Positions 44,596 through 58,500 of a stretch of DNA of 64,000 nucleotides are shown here, in pieces. A program made the position numbers and the translations under genes. The DNA comes from Hyaloperonospora brassicae (taxonomy: Eukaryota; Oomycota; Peronosporomycetes; Peronosporales; Peronosporaceae). The DNA lies in assembly GCA_947650285.1 (NCBI GenBank), contig CANTFL010000073.1, forward strand, positions 186,001 to 250,000. Reading direction: 5' to 3'. The notes beneath the pieces are model-generated. The model searched no databases and had not been told where the DNA came from. It was given only the letters and a program-made list of their open reading frames with translations. Position 1 is the stretch's first letter. Every line of letters begins with the position of its first letter.

Positions 44596-46825
44596 CACTC
44601 ACCCCTCTCTATACGAGACATCTTTGTGCCCAAATTTTTCAGCGTGTCTCATAAAAAGTCAGTTATAGAGAATCTGAAAGGAAGAAGTTGCATGACATTT
44701 TACTGAGTGTGACCTGCCGATTATAATAAATGTTACGTTCCTCTACTATATGAAGTCTCTCGTGTCGAGATGTTTCACCCTAGCGTGCCGGTCCTTGCGA
44801 AAAACTGACGACATCTTATCCATATCTGACTGTATGATTAGCGTGTCCTCATCTGAGCGTATGAAGTACGAGCGCAAAAGCAGGCAGAACTTCATTGCTT
44901 CTTTTGCACTGACAGGCGCTTGATCTTCGTCGCTTTCTACTTCCGCGGGCTTCACTTCTGCTTCAATTAGAGCTTATTGATCTTTATGGGTCTGCTCGTG
45001 GTCCTCGATTTTGGCATGATCATTCACGCTAACGGGTCCACCAACCTTTTGAAACATATAAGACAGATCGCAGCAGTCTTGTTGGAAGGCGAGGCTGGAA
45101 TGTCGATAGTCGTTTTGTGCACGCAAATCCGCAACATATGGCGCTTCGATGATCCCACTCTTGATCTAACAACTTCGAGCGATCTCCCCGCCAGTACTTT
45201 CCAGCTCTCAGCTGCAAACTCAATGGCTTATAGTACATTAAGTCTGCGTTCCATGTTTGCTTCGATCAGATCCATGCGCCATCGCATTAGAAGTTTCTTG
45301 CAGCGAGCTTTAAAATATTGGATGATACCCATATATAACATATATGTAGGTGAGGAGATCAATGTAGATGTAAGACGCACTTATGTAAATTATGAGATGA
45401 ATGCGTACCTGCATCGAGCGGATGGATAGTGGAAGTCACATTAGGCGGAAATAATACTGCATTGACGTTGTTGAGCTCTCGTTGGACCTTGTGACTGGAA
45501 ACAATATCTAGAAGTATCAGGACTTTGCGACCATGCATTTGAAGATTAAATTGATGCATCCACTTTTCATCGATAATCATAGTCATCCAAGCGTTTGAAT
45601 TCGCAGCGTATACGATGTACTCTTCTCGATCTCCTCACCCTTAAAGCACTTTGGCTTTATATACTTCCCGATGATCATAGGCTCCAGCTATTTAAAGCCA
45701 CTTGCTTTGCATCATGGAGCAACTATTACGCGTGACTTTACACTCTTCTTGCCGTTGTTTCGAACCGTGGATAGTTTTTTTTGGTGGCAAGTCGTTAAAT
45801 AATGCTGTCTCATCAAAATTGAACACATCACTCCAAGAATATTGTTTAATCAGAGATCGAAGATTAGACTTTTCTGCTCGAACATCCTCTATACATAACC
45901 TCCCTCTCTCGCCTATCAACGCGCAACTTTTGATGTTGTTCCACTTCTTACAACTCTGGAGCCAGCGTTTAGAAAGCTTGAGATCTTGATCTTCGATATT
46001 ATCGCTCACTTTCAGTTGGTCTGCTTTCTCCAGGACCAGGTCTTCAGATAACCCATCACTAATGCGCTCGGGAACGAATTTCAATAGCATTTTCTCGAAC
46101 TCACGGTGATTTCTACGTCGATTCTTTTAACATTAGGGTGATAGTCCTCAAAGTCGATTTCTTTCATGGACATGAGCCGATGCGCCGTTGATTTACTAAT
46201 TCTGTGCTGGAAATGAATGCTCACATAAGTCTGCACTTCGTAAAAGCGTTAAGTTGTACGTTCTTGGCAGTGCTGAAAGACCTCGTACTTCTGCTCTAGA
46301 GATACGGATACTCGCTTTGTTGAACTCATTGGTTGCACGGGCTTGATGTTCTTATGTAGATGTGTTGTATCAGTGGTGTAGTCGAGTATTTATGAAAATT
46401 AAATTTTATTTCTCCCTATATATTGCCTTGCGAAGTTATTGAATTTCGTCTTCTATATCTGTAGTCATGACGTCATCAGTAATATGGTCCTCATAAGCTC
46501 GAATATTATGACATGCTCTATGTCTTTCCCTAGGTCACGTCTGTGGTTCTATGACGTTGCCGAATAGGCTTAAGGCAAATCTTCGGCTAGAACTACTGTC
46601 AAATCATATACCACGTATCTCTTTTATCATCCGAATTAGGGGTAGTAAGTTATATAAACAGAGGTTTTACCTCAAATTGGTGAGTATTTTTTGCGTCTTA
46701 TATCCTACTCGCTAATAAAGAGAACGGTAGTTAAAGTCCTATATAGCTTGAAATGTTCGGCGATACTGTGACTCTTGTATAGAGGGTGTCTCTTGTAGAG
46801 AGTCTCTTATAGAGAGGGGTGAGTG
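44596..46825 (-). mobile_element. Pogo/Tigger-like (Tc1-mariner superfamily) DNA transposon
   Basis: Inverted ends CACTCACCCCTCTCTATA (44596-44613 and 46825-46808, then one mismatch and GAGAC) are bordered by TA on both sides (44594-44595 and 46826-46827), the Tc1/mariner target duplication. Inside, a pogo-type transposase reads on the - strand. Extra tctctTATAGAGAG-type repeats lie just inside the right end (46772-46812). The element begins 5 bp from the target duplication of the neighbouring MULE. Similarity of the two ends may continue a further ~10 bp outward (caatttg), which would move the true ends slightly. Confidence 0.88.
44746..46329 (-). pseudogene. Pogo-like transposase (CENP-B HTH plus DDE), broken
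   Basis: ATG at 46329 gives MSSTKRVSVSLEQKYEVFQH, the first helix-turn-helix, interrupted by one stop. After a shift, 46090 onward has FVPERISDGLSEDLVLEKAD and LSKRWLQSCKKWNNI (CENP-B-type second DNA-binding domain), then SWSDVFNFDETALFNDLPP (first catalytic Asp). The 45586-45359 part has KVLILLDIVSSH (second Asp; the usual DNASSH reads DIVSSH) and NVTSTIHPLDAG (third catalytic block). Further pieces NMERRLNVL and FAAESWKVL lead to a charged C-terminus ending at 44746. Catalytic Asp positions survive, but stops and two or more shifts make it non-functional. Confidence 0.85.
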
Positions 46826-46827
46826 TA

Positions 46828-49800
46828 TGTGCAAATTGTGGCGGAGTCGATCTCAAAAAGTTGATAATGTGAGGTGCGCATCGACTTGCCTTCTTACAAA
46901 AGGGGAAATTCGATCTGTGTTTGTTGTATCGCCTTTTGTTTGCCTTTATACCCGTCTCGTGGGCTGGCTGATCCCTTCGTTACGTTCTTGAAAGATGTTG
47001 ATGTCGCTCTTGTTTGACACCGAGGGTTTTTTGACCGTACGGAAACCTTCGCAGCGATTCAGTAATCTTGCGTCGATCTCGCTCAATAAAGTCTTAAGCT
47101 CCTTGTTTGAATCTTTTGACCACAATAGCTATTTCGCGATCTTGATATTCAGTTCTGTACTTTGTATACTGCATCCAGTGGCAGATGGGTTTGGACGTAC
47201 TTACACTATTCAGCCCAAATATTTAGAAAGCGGTCTTCGCGATTTCGGCCAACAATCCGATATTGGTCTTTTGTGTCAAATACACGTGTGCCTTCATTCG
47301 TCGGAAAGCCAAATGAATATTGATGGGAAATAAAAAATATATATATTGAATGGACGAAAAAAACGTCATCCTGTTTAGACTCAACCATATTTAATAGCTA
47401 TCCAGTTATTGTACCTATCCTTTTTTTCAGGATAATCTCAATGTTGATATTACTTTTTCTCTGCATCGCCCGATCTAGTTCATTTTACAATGCTCGTTCT
47501 GTATCTCGAACATTACGTCAATAATAGCTATATTGCGCTCTGCGACCGAAATAGTACTATCATCCTTATGTTGCGATTGAATCCAGAACATATCAAGACA
47601 TCATGAATCAGTAATAATTCCAACCTTATCGCCAATAACGTAGATGACAAAAATTAAGGCATCAATTGGACATCCTGCCCCGGCCCTGCTAATCCAATTT
47701 TCCAACGATGTTCCCAAACGGCTTTTGTAGCCTTTTCTTATTATTATCAACCGAATAACGCATCAGGTGTCCTTCAATGAATCCACAACCTTGGTGTCAC
47801 CTGTCGTTGTTGGTAAGTAGATGGTGCATGGTGGCATATGCCCAATCTGTATTATGTTGATTCAAACAACCATCTCACATGCCTTATATCAAGCAAGACC
47901 TTCACTCATCCTATATTCACCTCTGCGAACCAAAACAAAATTATGTCAGATCGGTTAACGACGAGGCACATCTATAATCTTGTCAGTCGTTGCACTATTC
48001 CGACCGTTGGCGCCCCATCCCATTCGTACCAATCATACTTGTATTTTTCGTCCGTCGTACGTCCCGCTTGCCATCCATCTTGATCTTTTAGAATGGAAGT
48101 TTACGGTAGACCCATCTATGCTCTATACTTGTAGCACATGGACTAGGATCGAGATCGTCGTACTTGAACCTCTATCGATTTCATTTAATCAAGTCAAAAT
48201 TTCAAGCTATTGCAGTTCGCATCCGCATCATTTCCGCCTAGGATAGCCAGAAACCACTGGCGTCCTTCAACAATGTTTGTTGCCATGTAATTTGAGAAGA
48301 TCTTATAATTTTCATGTCTTCATAAAATTTTGAAGCATGTCGTGTTTTGGAGCTTATAGACAACTTTGCGGATGCTGGGCTATTAGTCATATTGATGAGA
48401 GTGTGGAGCTGCAGCATCGATTCTTCGAAACTCTTATACAGATTTGTCGGTGATTGTCACATCCTATCATTACATTGGAGATAGATTATGTTTCGATCTC
48501 AAAAAAGTACTTTTTACAATGACAAATAGCCAATATTACTCGACTTGGTTTGGATGCTACTGTACAATAAAGAATTATATGAATACATCCTTCTTCTTGT
48601 GATGATATCTTATGATCATGTCGGAATGAAAAGATTGATTGTTCGACACGTACAATAGATAACCTATATATTTAAGGCATTATATTGACAGCCGAACGAT
48701 ATCAGACAAAAATAGCTCCCTAAATCCGAAATTAGCCGACTTGATTCAGGGTGTTACATATGGCTAATATCGTTCGACTATGAACATCTCAACGGACTTC
48801 GCCAATAATGGTATTTATCAAAAACGATGGAATAAGTATCTAACTGCAGATGGATAATTATCATGCAGCAGGCAAGTGTCCATTGCTTAATGTGTGTTTC
48901 GAAGCAAATCATTGGTTAGTGGCATTCGTGTCCCTCTTCCATTGATCAACGCTATGGTGTAAGACACGTAAATTTGGTTGTAAATTTTCTACAGATATAT
49001 ATCATTTATACTTCTGTATCTATACAGATACGGCTAGGATATCCAAATATCCCATTAAAGTCGCCAAAACCGCTCAAACTGATGGATACGAATATTAAAG
49101 CTTACTAGGACCCTGACTATGACCATCTGTGTCATGCGAAGATCATTTGCTGGTAATATATGGCTCTGAATCTGAGTTTTGTTTGCCACGAATGGACATT
49201 CTAGAACATTTGTCGTGCTATTGAGCACATTCCTGTTCTTGGAGTATAGGTCAAATAAAGCGAAACCTTCGCAAACTTTGGATGTGCGGCGTACGCGTGC
49301 GGCGTACGCAAATCCCATACGATCACAATATAGATTTATAGGACAAGTACCAAATATTTTTTAACTAGAAAAATAATGACAAATTTCAAACTGTATGCGC
49401 ACTATTTCACCGTGTGCATAGCTAGTATCGATATAAGCTCAAAAGAAGAGTATTTGTATAAGTCATATTTGTGGGTAGAACCAAATAGTTGAGATCATTA
49501 GTTATCGACAAAAAGATTGATTGGTTTATTGAATTCAACAGCCATAAGCACCCACTTGAGAGATAATACATGAAGTGCTTGAGGTCATTGTTCGAAGTTA
49601 CAATGATACATAAGATAATATTGACAATTTTCACATTAAAAATGATTACTAGCTAATTTCGACCAGATCGGCTAGAATAAAGAAAATCGGTGAATCTAAT
49701 ATGCGACCATACTGATAATAGAGTGAGGAACGATCGAAGGTACCCATTTGATCCCGCCGCCGATCTGACTTATAATGAATCATAATACCATCAGCTATCA

Positions 49801-50056
49801 ACTAATGAAATTTTTTTCTAATCTGGTCAGAAGACGTAAACATCTTTATGGGAAATTAAACATTTGCTGAGCGGTGGGATCGTCTTTAGATACGATTATT
49901 AACAATTTGCTGCAGTGTAAAAGTGAAGTACGCTCCGATGAGAGTGGCTAAAAACACTGGGCATTTTGCTAAATCTACCAACGCCTATTCATTAGTCTTG
50001 ATGTCTATATGGAAACAGTGGCATGACACTCATGCCACGTCAATTCGATATCACTA
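46828..50056. other. No identified gene
   Basis: Mixed to AT-rich. A 112-codon + strand frame (46995-47333) and an isolated - strand piece DEKYKYDWYEWDGAPTVGIV near 48040 look protein-like, but neither has a family match or supporting neighbours. Confidence 0.4.
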
Positions 50057-52568
50057 AATAAGTTAAGTAGAAATGCACCCGTAACATATCCACGTCAATT
50101 CAAAAGAAATCCTCCGTTGTCTAAGGTATACTGATGAGCCCTTCAACCCCCTCCACTACCGCTGCTGCCACTGTTACGGTCGTTGATGTATTCTGTCGTC
50201 GCTGACAACTAGGCTACGTTCCAAGTTGGGTGCTGGCCTTAATCCTGCCGCCGCTGACCTCTCATATATCTGTGAAGAACCTCTACAGTTAGGACATTTT
50301 TACAGTCAAAAGACGGCTCTAGAGGTTTTGAGGCGATACGCCATGCACCAAGGCTGTTTTCATTAGCGTATCCCGCAATCGTTCGATAGGCCCGAGCGCA
50401 TTTTTCTCACATGTTCCCAGGAAATGCATTATAGGAATCCTACAGTAGGCACACGTCAATGCGAGATCGCGGGACAAAAACGGTTAGATGTTCATACGAG
50501 CTCGTGATAATGTATGACCAGCACGCCCCGTAAAAATAGTGCCTGATTGACGCTTTGTCTGAACAACTTCCACACCGTTCACTCACATTGTATCAGCAAG
50601 ACCATGCTCTCCGCGATACCGGCGGCGCGACGTGAGACGAGAGAACTTGACGATATCAATCCTAAGATCGTCCAGATGCATCAAGATGAAGTTGATCCAC
50701 GGTTCGTTTGCGTGTTGAAGTCATATACAGCAGGTCATTATCTGTTTTTTTGTCTGTATGTGGTTATTATAGGTTGTTGCTAACCATTTTAAGGAGGTAT
50801 GTAGCCTTATAAATGCAAAGAATGTCCACAATATCGCTCAAAAATCAAACAGAAAGACACTTGGTGGAAGCTCACACACGGAAGCTTTGTTGAAGAACAT
50901 GAGGACCAATAAAGGACCATAATATTTAATTCATGGTTGCAATGAACGAAGGTAACCACGTTCAGCCCTTTTTTCGGTAGCCCGAGCTGACCAAGGACTT
51001 AACATATCGTCACCACAAGATGTTTTTTGATTGGCTGCACATAAAAGACGAATGCCTACAGCCTCCCGCTCCTGGATGGTGTTGGATTTGCTAGTACTAA
51101 CCAAATTTTTACTGCTGTAGTTGGATTCATGGACGGTGAAGCCTTTGTGGATTATGAGTGGATGATATATGAGATAGAAAGAATTATCCCGGGACATTCA
51201 GAGATTCTTGACGTCGATTGCGACCTTGCATTCATCAACGCATTCGCAGGATGGCGGCTTAACGCATTTATTATTATTATTCGCAAATTTCACCTAGCGA
51301 ATAACATCTTCGCCCAACGCACACAACATTTTACAGATTCCGGCGAGATGAGCTGAGCAGCCTTCATGTCACACTGGAACGCTATTGTTTATGTGCCAAA
51401 AAAAGAAACTTTGATGAAGCTTTGGCATCAGCTACCTACGATTGCGGTGTGTAATTATTTTCTATCGCTACCGAATTCAATAAACATGTATTTATAAACT
51501 TCCACTTATTCTATCTAAACAGGACTCCAACGCTATCGCATACCTCAAAAAGAACTAAGTTCCTCTTAGCCATCTCTGGGCATCACTCAACATCGGCCAA
51601 TATCAGTATTTTGGACATACGGCCTCATCGCGCGTTGAAGGAGAACACTAAGTAAGTCTTAAGATTGGCTCAATAGCGCAAGAGGAACACTTCTCAACAG
51701 CCACAATAAAAATTTTTGAGGTATCGATTCTGATTACAATATTTTAATTAAAACGATGGCGAAGGAAAGATTCGAGACACTCAATAGATTAATTCGAGAG
51801 ATATTTTTGGAGCTGCATCTCAAGATCCCCCGTCACGCGCTGGTGCTGCTTAAGAAACAGTACCTGCTATCTCTGGATCGCATAACCCGCAGAAATTGTA
51901 CCGAGTACTATGCGAGGTTTTATGGAATCCCCTGCGCGCACATCATCTGCAGACACATCGACGAAAAAAGACCCATCGAAGTTAGTAATTTTGCATATTA
52001 ATGACATCTGGATTATCTCGACGACAAAAACAGACCTGATGCAGATGTGTATAATTTTCTGCCTCCCTTCCGCATCCTCAGAAAGACACCTCGCAAGCGG
52101 TGACACCAGAAATAGACAGAGCGCTATCCATCAGGTTTCAAGATTACTGAGAGGCATTGTGGCAGTAAAAATACAGTCACTTCGATAGACCTGGTCACGA
52201 CCGGCGACGATGTCCGTCACAAGCTTTAATTATTCTGGTTCAAGCAGACGATGCGTTAAATACCCTGAGCACATCACAGACGCCGTCACATTTCACAATG
52301 TATAACGAACCTCCAGCGTAGCGTGGCCCTCGACACGGTACACAGCAGTCAGTACAGCTTTTTCAGACCAAAACGCCTCCGTTGATACCCCAATTATCAT
52401 TTTCACGGCGTCAGCTTCCTCCTTCTCCATAGCAGAAGTCCTTTCTCCTCAACCTAGTACACGTGATTCAATGTTAAGCCGCAGGTTCATTTCTAATAAC
52501 CTTATTCTATAACATATTTGATTTCGCGTGACGTTTCAATATTACGGGTGCATTTCTACTTGTCTTAT
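50057..52568 (+). mobile_element. MULE with short inverted ends, decayed
   Basis: Ends share aataag..aagtagaaatgcacccgtaa (50057-50084 and 52568-52541 inverted). The FAR1/MULE transposase inside reads on the + strand. The left end also has a direct repeat of ccacgtcaattc (50036 and 50090). No convincing target duplication was found, so the outermost bases are uncertain. Its ends are unrelated to those of the 40965 MULE, so it is a separate family. Confidence 0.7.
50300..52070 (+). pseudogene. FAR1-type MULE transposase, broken
   Basis: On the + strand in scattered frames: EVLRRYAMHQGCF (about 50330) and MHYRNPTVGTRQCE (about 50435), the FAR1-like start; PAARRETRELDDINPKIVQM (about 50625), the linker; then VDCDLAFINAFAGW...RKFHLANNIFAQ (51210-51320), the catalytic TDCD.AL+NA....LC.WH.AKN+ block, in which LC.WH now reads IIRKFH. 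SHWNAIVYVPKKETLMKLWH (about 51375-51430) and YGIPCAHIICRHIDEKRPIE (51925-51985) follow; the latter is the SWIM-like zinc region with Cys and His retained. The pieces are in canonical order. Confidence 0.75.
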
Positions 52569-55500
52569 TGTGTAATGTATAATTTTACAGGGTCTAAATG
52601 TGATGCAAATGTTGCCAAATAAACAATAATTATTATCAATAGGCGCTTGTGGAACTCGCAATAATGCCCGGTTAAGTAAGCCTCTCCCCGCTCCGATCAC
52701 GGCTAAGCCATAATCGCTCAATTACATGCAAAATACCAACCATTTAACTTATGATTGAGAAAATAAGGTTAAACGTAGAGAGCGAAGCCATTGCCTTGTT
52801 TTAGCTGCATTGCAAAATCATCACAATGTCATGACACTTAAGTCAGTAAAACGCAATGTTGTTCACCAAGGTAAGTATAATAAATTTAGAAATAAAAGAG
52901 ATCACGTAATGATCGTATAGAGCCGTGGTCGACTTTTAAATCTACATGAGTATGACTTGGATCACCTTTGGCTTGATTGCTTTTATTTATCATATAAACA
53001 TACCATATATATATATACATATATATACATATATTAAAATAAAAATGTTGCTCGAGATCCTAACTCATTAGGAAGCCCTATGTAATTAAGACGATGAGCC
53101 ACGTTATTTTCCTCATCGTCTCGTCAGAACGAAATGATTTGTTTCTTGTAACGAAGGTTTTACTACGAGCCATGGCGTAGTTATTGTTTATGCGCAGAGA
53201 AATTAAATGATTCGCGAAAAACTAGTAGAGCTGTACGATACTTTAAATAGGTGACTTATCAACTAAAAAAACTGCATATTAAGGAATGAAGTTATGAGCG
53301 TCGTCGAGACATGTCGCTTATCGAAAAAGAAATGTTGACGACGGTACACCAAACGTCATCGTCGTAGAAGTCTACATATTATTTAAACTAGACTAATAAA
53401 CAAGAACCTCTCTCGATGCAGAAGCGTATGAGAAAGTCTGTGATTAGGCCAGAATTGTATTTGACGGAATATGTATACTTGAAAACGAATTAAAAGCGCG
53501 TTTTCATCCTTGCGAGGTTGTAAACAGTATAGCAATTTTTGTATAGGATCCTTTCAAGGAAACCCGATATTGGGCTAATGTACTAATAAATACACATCGG
53601 GTTTGTCAGCGCATACATCACTGCGAATATGTCCTCGCTATGCATTGGATCATACATGGTGTACTTAGTGAATTGCGGCTGACTACGTGTCGACTAAACG
53701 AAGCACTTCGCGCCGTCTATGTGACACTGCAATATAGCAATCCGACGAAGATATGTAGATTCTTCACATCTCACCTTATAACATATACATTTATAATAAG
53801 ATATCACTGTCAATTATATTGACATTATCTGGGACCGGGAAAAATAAATCAAAATTTTATCGTGTCCTGGCCACTCGGAGTTTTGTTAAAGATTTATAAC
53901 TTTCGCTCGACATCATCTCGGATCGATCATACTAATACCTGGACAAATTAAAAGCTTATACGAAGCATAGCAATATGTGTTGACATTTAAATTTCAAAGG
54001 CGATTATATATAGTTACCTCTCTTCATGGTTGGCACAGGGCAAGGTACACAGGGCTGCTTAATATGCTATAGTTCAAACTTTAATATCTGGAAAAGAATG
54101 ATTAATGCTTGGTAGATCAGCACGCATGCCTGCGTGTATAAGTAAGATAGTTTGTATTAAGTAGTAATTAGGCATACGCGTCTTTCGCACAGATTTTCCG
54201 GGAACTATCGATTAATTGTAATAAAACCTCGATCAAATTTCTCACATTGGTCATACTTAATGCGTTTCACAAATGTTAAATGGCGCAAAAAATATTTCTA
54301 GACATCTATACATACATTGCCATCCCTTGCGCATGCTACATTTTTCTATGCTGCGCGTGAAATAACCCGCTAAGGCACACACACATGATGTTAAACATCT
54401 TTATAATCAGTATATAAGGCTAATACTTAAACATATCATTTTTTGCATTTTAAAGCGTCGGAGCGTTGGGCCGGTACCCTTTCGCCTATGAATTTATAAT
54501 TACGTTCATTACTCTTCACAATTTATAAAGTTTGTACGCACACACGAGCAACAGGCTTTGTTTTGAGAAGACGTTATCACATGACTGGATGACCAACAAG
54601 TTGAAAAGCGATCGCAATTAATCAATAACATACGAAATTGATACAGGTTCTCGACTCAATGTTATAAACGGGTCGCGGCATATCTCGGCACGACCATTAC
54701 GTTCTTTGAGATATTTTAGCATTCAATTCCAAGTCTACGTTAGATTTATGCCGGTAAGTTATCCCCGAATGATATGATAACATAGACTAGATTGATCAAA
54801 ATCGTTCATTATCAATTATAGTTTTGTTCACCGGTGAGTTGACAAACACTCTTAGATAATCAGCAGCATACAATTTTGCCCTCCTGTGGGTGACATGTTT
54901 TTCATTACAGATGTGCATATACATGCTTCAATTCAAATCTACAACGATTAAGAAGGAATTGCCACATCTTTAGTATTAGCAAGAAATTTATCCCCGGTTT
55001 CAATTATTGAGGCTTGTACATTACCAGAATACCTGCGCCTAAGCGTAATCTGTTTCTTGCTTCGATGATTAATCTCTTGGTTCCATTCTGAGAAAAAATT
55101 GCGCTATATGTAAGGTTTATCCGTATTTATATAATAGCCAGTTTGTAAAAGTTAAATTTGACCTTTCTGCTGACACACTCATACTGCAATGTAGCAACCA
55201 GATCAAATCAATTTCAAGCGATCATTCAGTCTAACTATTATTTTGTGATGCCGCTTCTCAAAATAATTTTTTTGTTTCATCAATCGCGAATCTTAAAGTA
55301 AGCATTCTTGTCTAAGCCTTCTACTTAATCCAATAGTGACTCTGAATGTTATTTGCACATGCAATACGCTACATTACTATAATTGGTGAGCATTTTTATG
55401 ACGCACTATCGAATTCAATATTTCGATTTAGCACTTGATAATTGTTCGAATACGGTTTCCTAGAGACGGGCAGCATTTAATTTTGTTTATAGGCCATAGT

Positions 55501-58500
55501 AATTTGGTCCTTACTCGAAACAACATTTGTATTTTTTATATGCAAAACCACATCTTCAAGGGCAGAATCACAAAATGAGATAGATCTTCGACAAAAGTTC
55601 GTCCCGAGCTTTTTAATAATATCTTGCCTTCGTTTGGATCTTTGTTGCTCCTTCTCTATTGGACCCCGACCATTATCGCAGTGCGCTACACTGCTAGCTT
55701 CGTACAACGGTGTAATTACATCATTAAATCACTTATATTGGATAGTAGACCGCATTCTTGAGTGTTAGTAGTAAACGGCGTATGTCGCAACTTCGTCGAT
55801 ATAGTGCCTTACCTGAATTTGCTTGTTGTACGTAAGATGCCTGATTTCACACTAAGCTAAAATCTACGTGAAAATGCTTCCGTATAATTCAATCCATTAC
55901 CAGAATAAAAGGACAAGTATTTAGGGTTACATTCGGCCAAAAGGCGTTGCCGTATGCCTTGAGGGCCGCTTCGTCAACGGTGTCATGCCTGGTCGAATTC
56001 TATATATAGGGACTATTTACAGTGTTTTTGGGATAAACTTATGTGTGCCATTTCAATTCTAGTATAATTAACCACAGACCTCATGATGTACCGTGTGGTA
56101 TAAGAGTAATTGTGCTAACTACGCTTACCTTCACAAGTCTAACACATATTTCTCAATGGTTTAGCTGAGAATAAAAACGTGCTCAAGCCGCCAACAAAAG
56201 CTTAAGCAAGACCCTCCATTACACTCTTCGAAACCTTTAAATCTTACAGACAACAGTTTTCAATGCCTTACTTGCGTCAATTCTACTTATAATTAATGAG
56301 CTTTGTGGGGATATCGATATGGGCAATCAATTATCGCATAAAGCTTTTTTAATTCTCATTGGCTACTCATGTTAAACATGTAATGTTTAGCTGCAAATAT
56401 ACCGGATTTCTTGTATCTTGTAACGATGGACTGTTAATGCATGCGGTAATTTGGCTAGTAATCAAGGATTATGGTGACGATGCAAGGTAACGATCCATCA
56501 GCACGTCAATATCACATAACATTACCGTCGTAACCTGCTAACAATCTCAAATCTCTAAGGCAAGTAAGAGGTCACTCTTGGATTGTTCTTACTGTCTACG
56601 AAGCATGTATGATCTCGCTTATATTCGTAGAATCTTAGCTGGTCCAAAAAATCAAACAAAAGAGAGTGAACTTTGCACGATGTCCCTGATTGGTAAGGCA
56701 TGATCATAGACCGCGTGACCAGGTAAATGAATGCGCGACCAGATTATAGCAACTTACAAGCACCGCACTCTGTACATTGTCTAACCAACGACAGCTAAAA
56801 ACATGATATCGTAAGCAATAGGTGCTGGATCAATAAACTCAGGGTATACTGTACCACCAAAATCTTATCATAATATTGATACATATATGCTGCTCAAATC
56901 GGTCCGACTCATACTACATATCCTCTATCAAATTATAGAATGGTATATATAATATATGTTCAGATCACAAAAGTGCTATCTGGAATGTTTAGGATATAAA
57001 ATACTAAATCACTCGATTATCGTATGTTATATCTTACGATTTGCTCCTTATCTTGTGCTGCCGTAATTGTGTACTCTATGGCTTTTGAATAGCTGACTAT
57101 TGAGATAAAAAAAGTCTGATGAAGAAACGGTATGATATGGTAAAGGCAGCTGTATAAGCGACTAAATTGTAGCAGTGGCGCGTTTGTATTTTCAAATTTT
57201 GTTCATTATAAACTATTCTGACTTTTTAACGATATTACATAAATATAATGGACTGCATCTGTACAAAGCTGAGCGTCATGTCAATTAAAACATTGCCCTG
57301 GAATTATATGATGGGCGGAACGAAATCACTAAGCTTTTTCCATCACCAAGCAGCTATTAAGTATATGTATATCATCTTCCATCACAGTTTTTTTCAAACG
57401 TCTTTCCGACAGAAACTATTGCGCTCAACGAAACCCTGGTGCGAATCATCGCATTTATAAAACAATGTTATGTCAAACTGACGTACGACGTATAAAGCCG
57501 AGGTGTACATAATCTGTTTAATTTCGCCAATCCATAGCTATATATTTCTTGAGTTTTTATGTACAAAGTTTGGAAAGGTGAGGGTATTAGTACGACACGA
57601 TAAGGTGCTTCTGCATCGCAGCCACTCTGACCTTGAACGTTTCTGCAGTGCCCAGTAGCCAGATTTTATACAGTATTAAAAAAAAATCGCGCGGAGCTTC
57701 ACATACAGTGTTATATAGTATCACATGGAGCATCCCATATTCATTATAAGTCAAAGTACATTGTTGGTCACGCCAAATACCTCAGCAACTACTTTTTATC
57801 TCACTCGACGCCTAAATGTGTCATAAGTTATTACATTATTTTCAATCGCATTACCAATCTTGTTGTTGTACGGACTATAGAGTCTCGTTGTCAAGAACTG
57901 ATATGCAAGACAATTCTATGCATCCAAAATACCAAATATTGCCACATACCTGCTCGCGTCACGAGTAAGTGTGCTTGACTAGCATTTTATGTATGTTTCT
58001 TTTATAATCATGAAAAGTATGGATATGATAGCAGTTAGATGTTTGTTGATAAGCAATACGGTAAAAATATTGGTAGCGGGGAGTACTTTGATGGCAGTTC
58101 GAATACTGCAACGCGATAAACAAATTTGATGATCTATTGGCCAAGCCGAATCATTTGATTTGCCGTGATGTTATATCTTATTGCCAAATATATCATGTGT
58201 TTTTCGCCTGCACTTCGACACTCATCTCGTAAATATATATTGAAGGTAATGTTAATATGAGCACGCAATGGGTGTCCGCGTGTGAAAGGTCACATACACC
58301 GGTGCTGTAGCAAACCGAATAATAAGCTAGTAAACATAAGCAAATTATAAGATCTCGTAGCTTTCCAGCATGAATGGAAGCTATATATAAAACCCACGAA
58401 TATTCCACCAGTTTTTGTGATGGACATGTCAGATCAATAGAATTCTTCTGCCAGATATAATATTGTATTTTTTATAGCAACGTCGCTTTAACACTTCGTA

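Noticed and set aside
46995..47333. 112-codon + strand frame
   Set aside because: No recognisable motif, no intact neighbours, and a - strand frame overlaps; not supportable as a gene.
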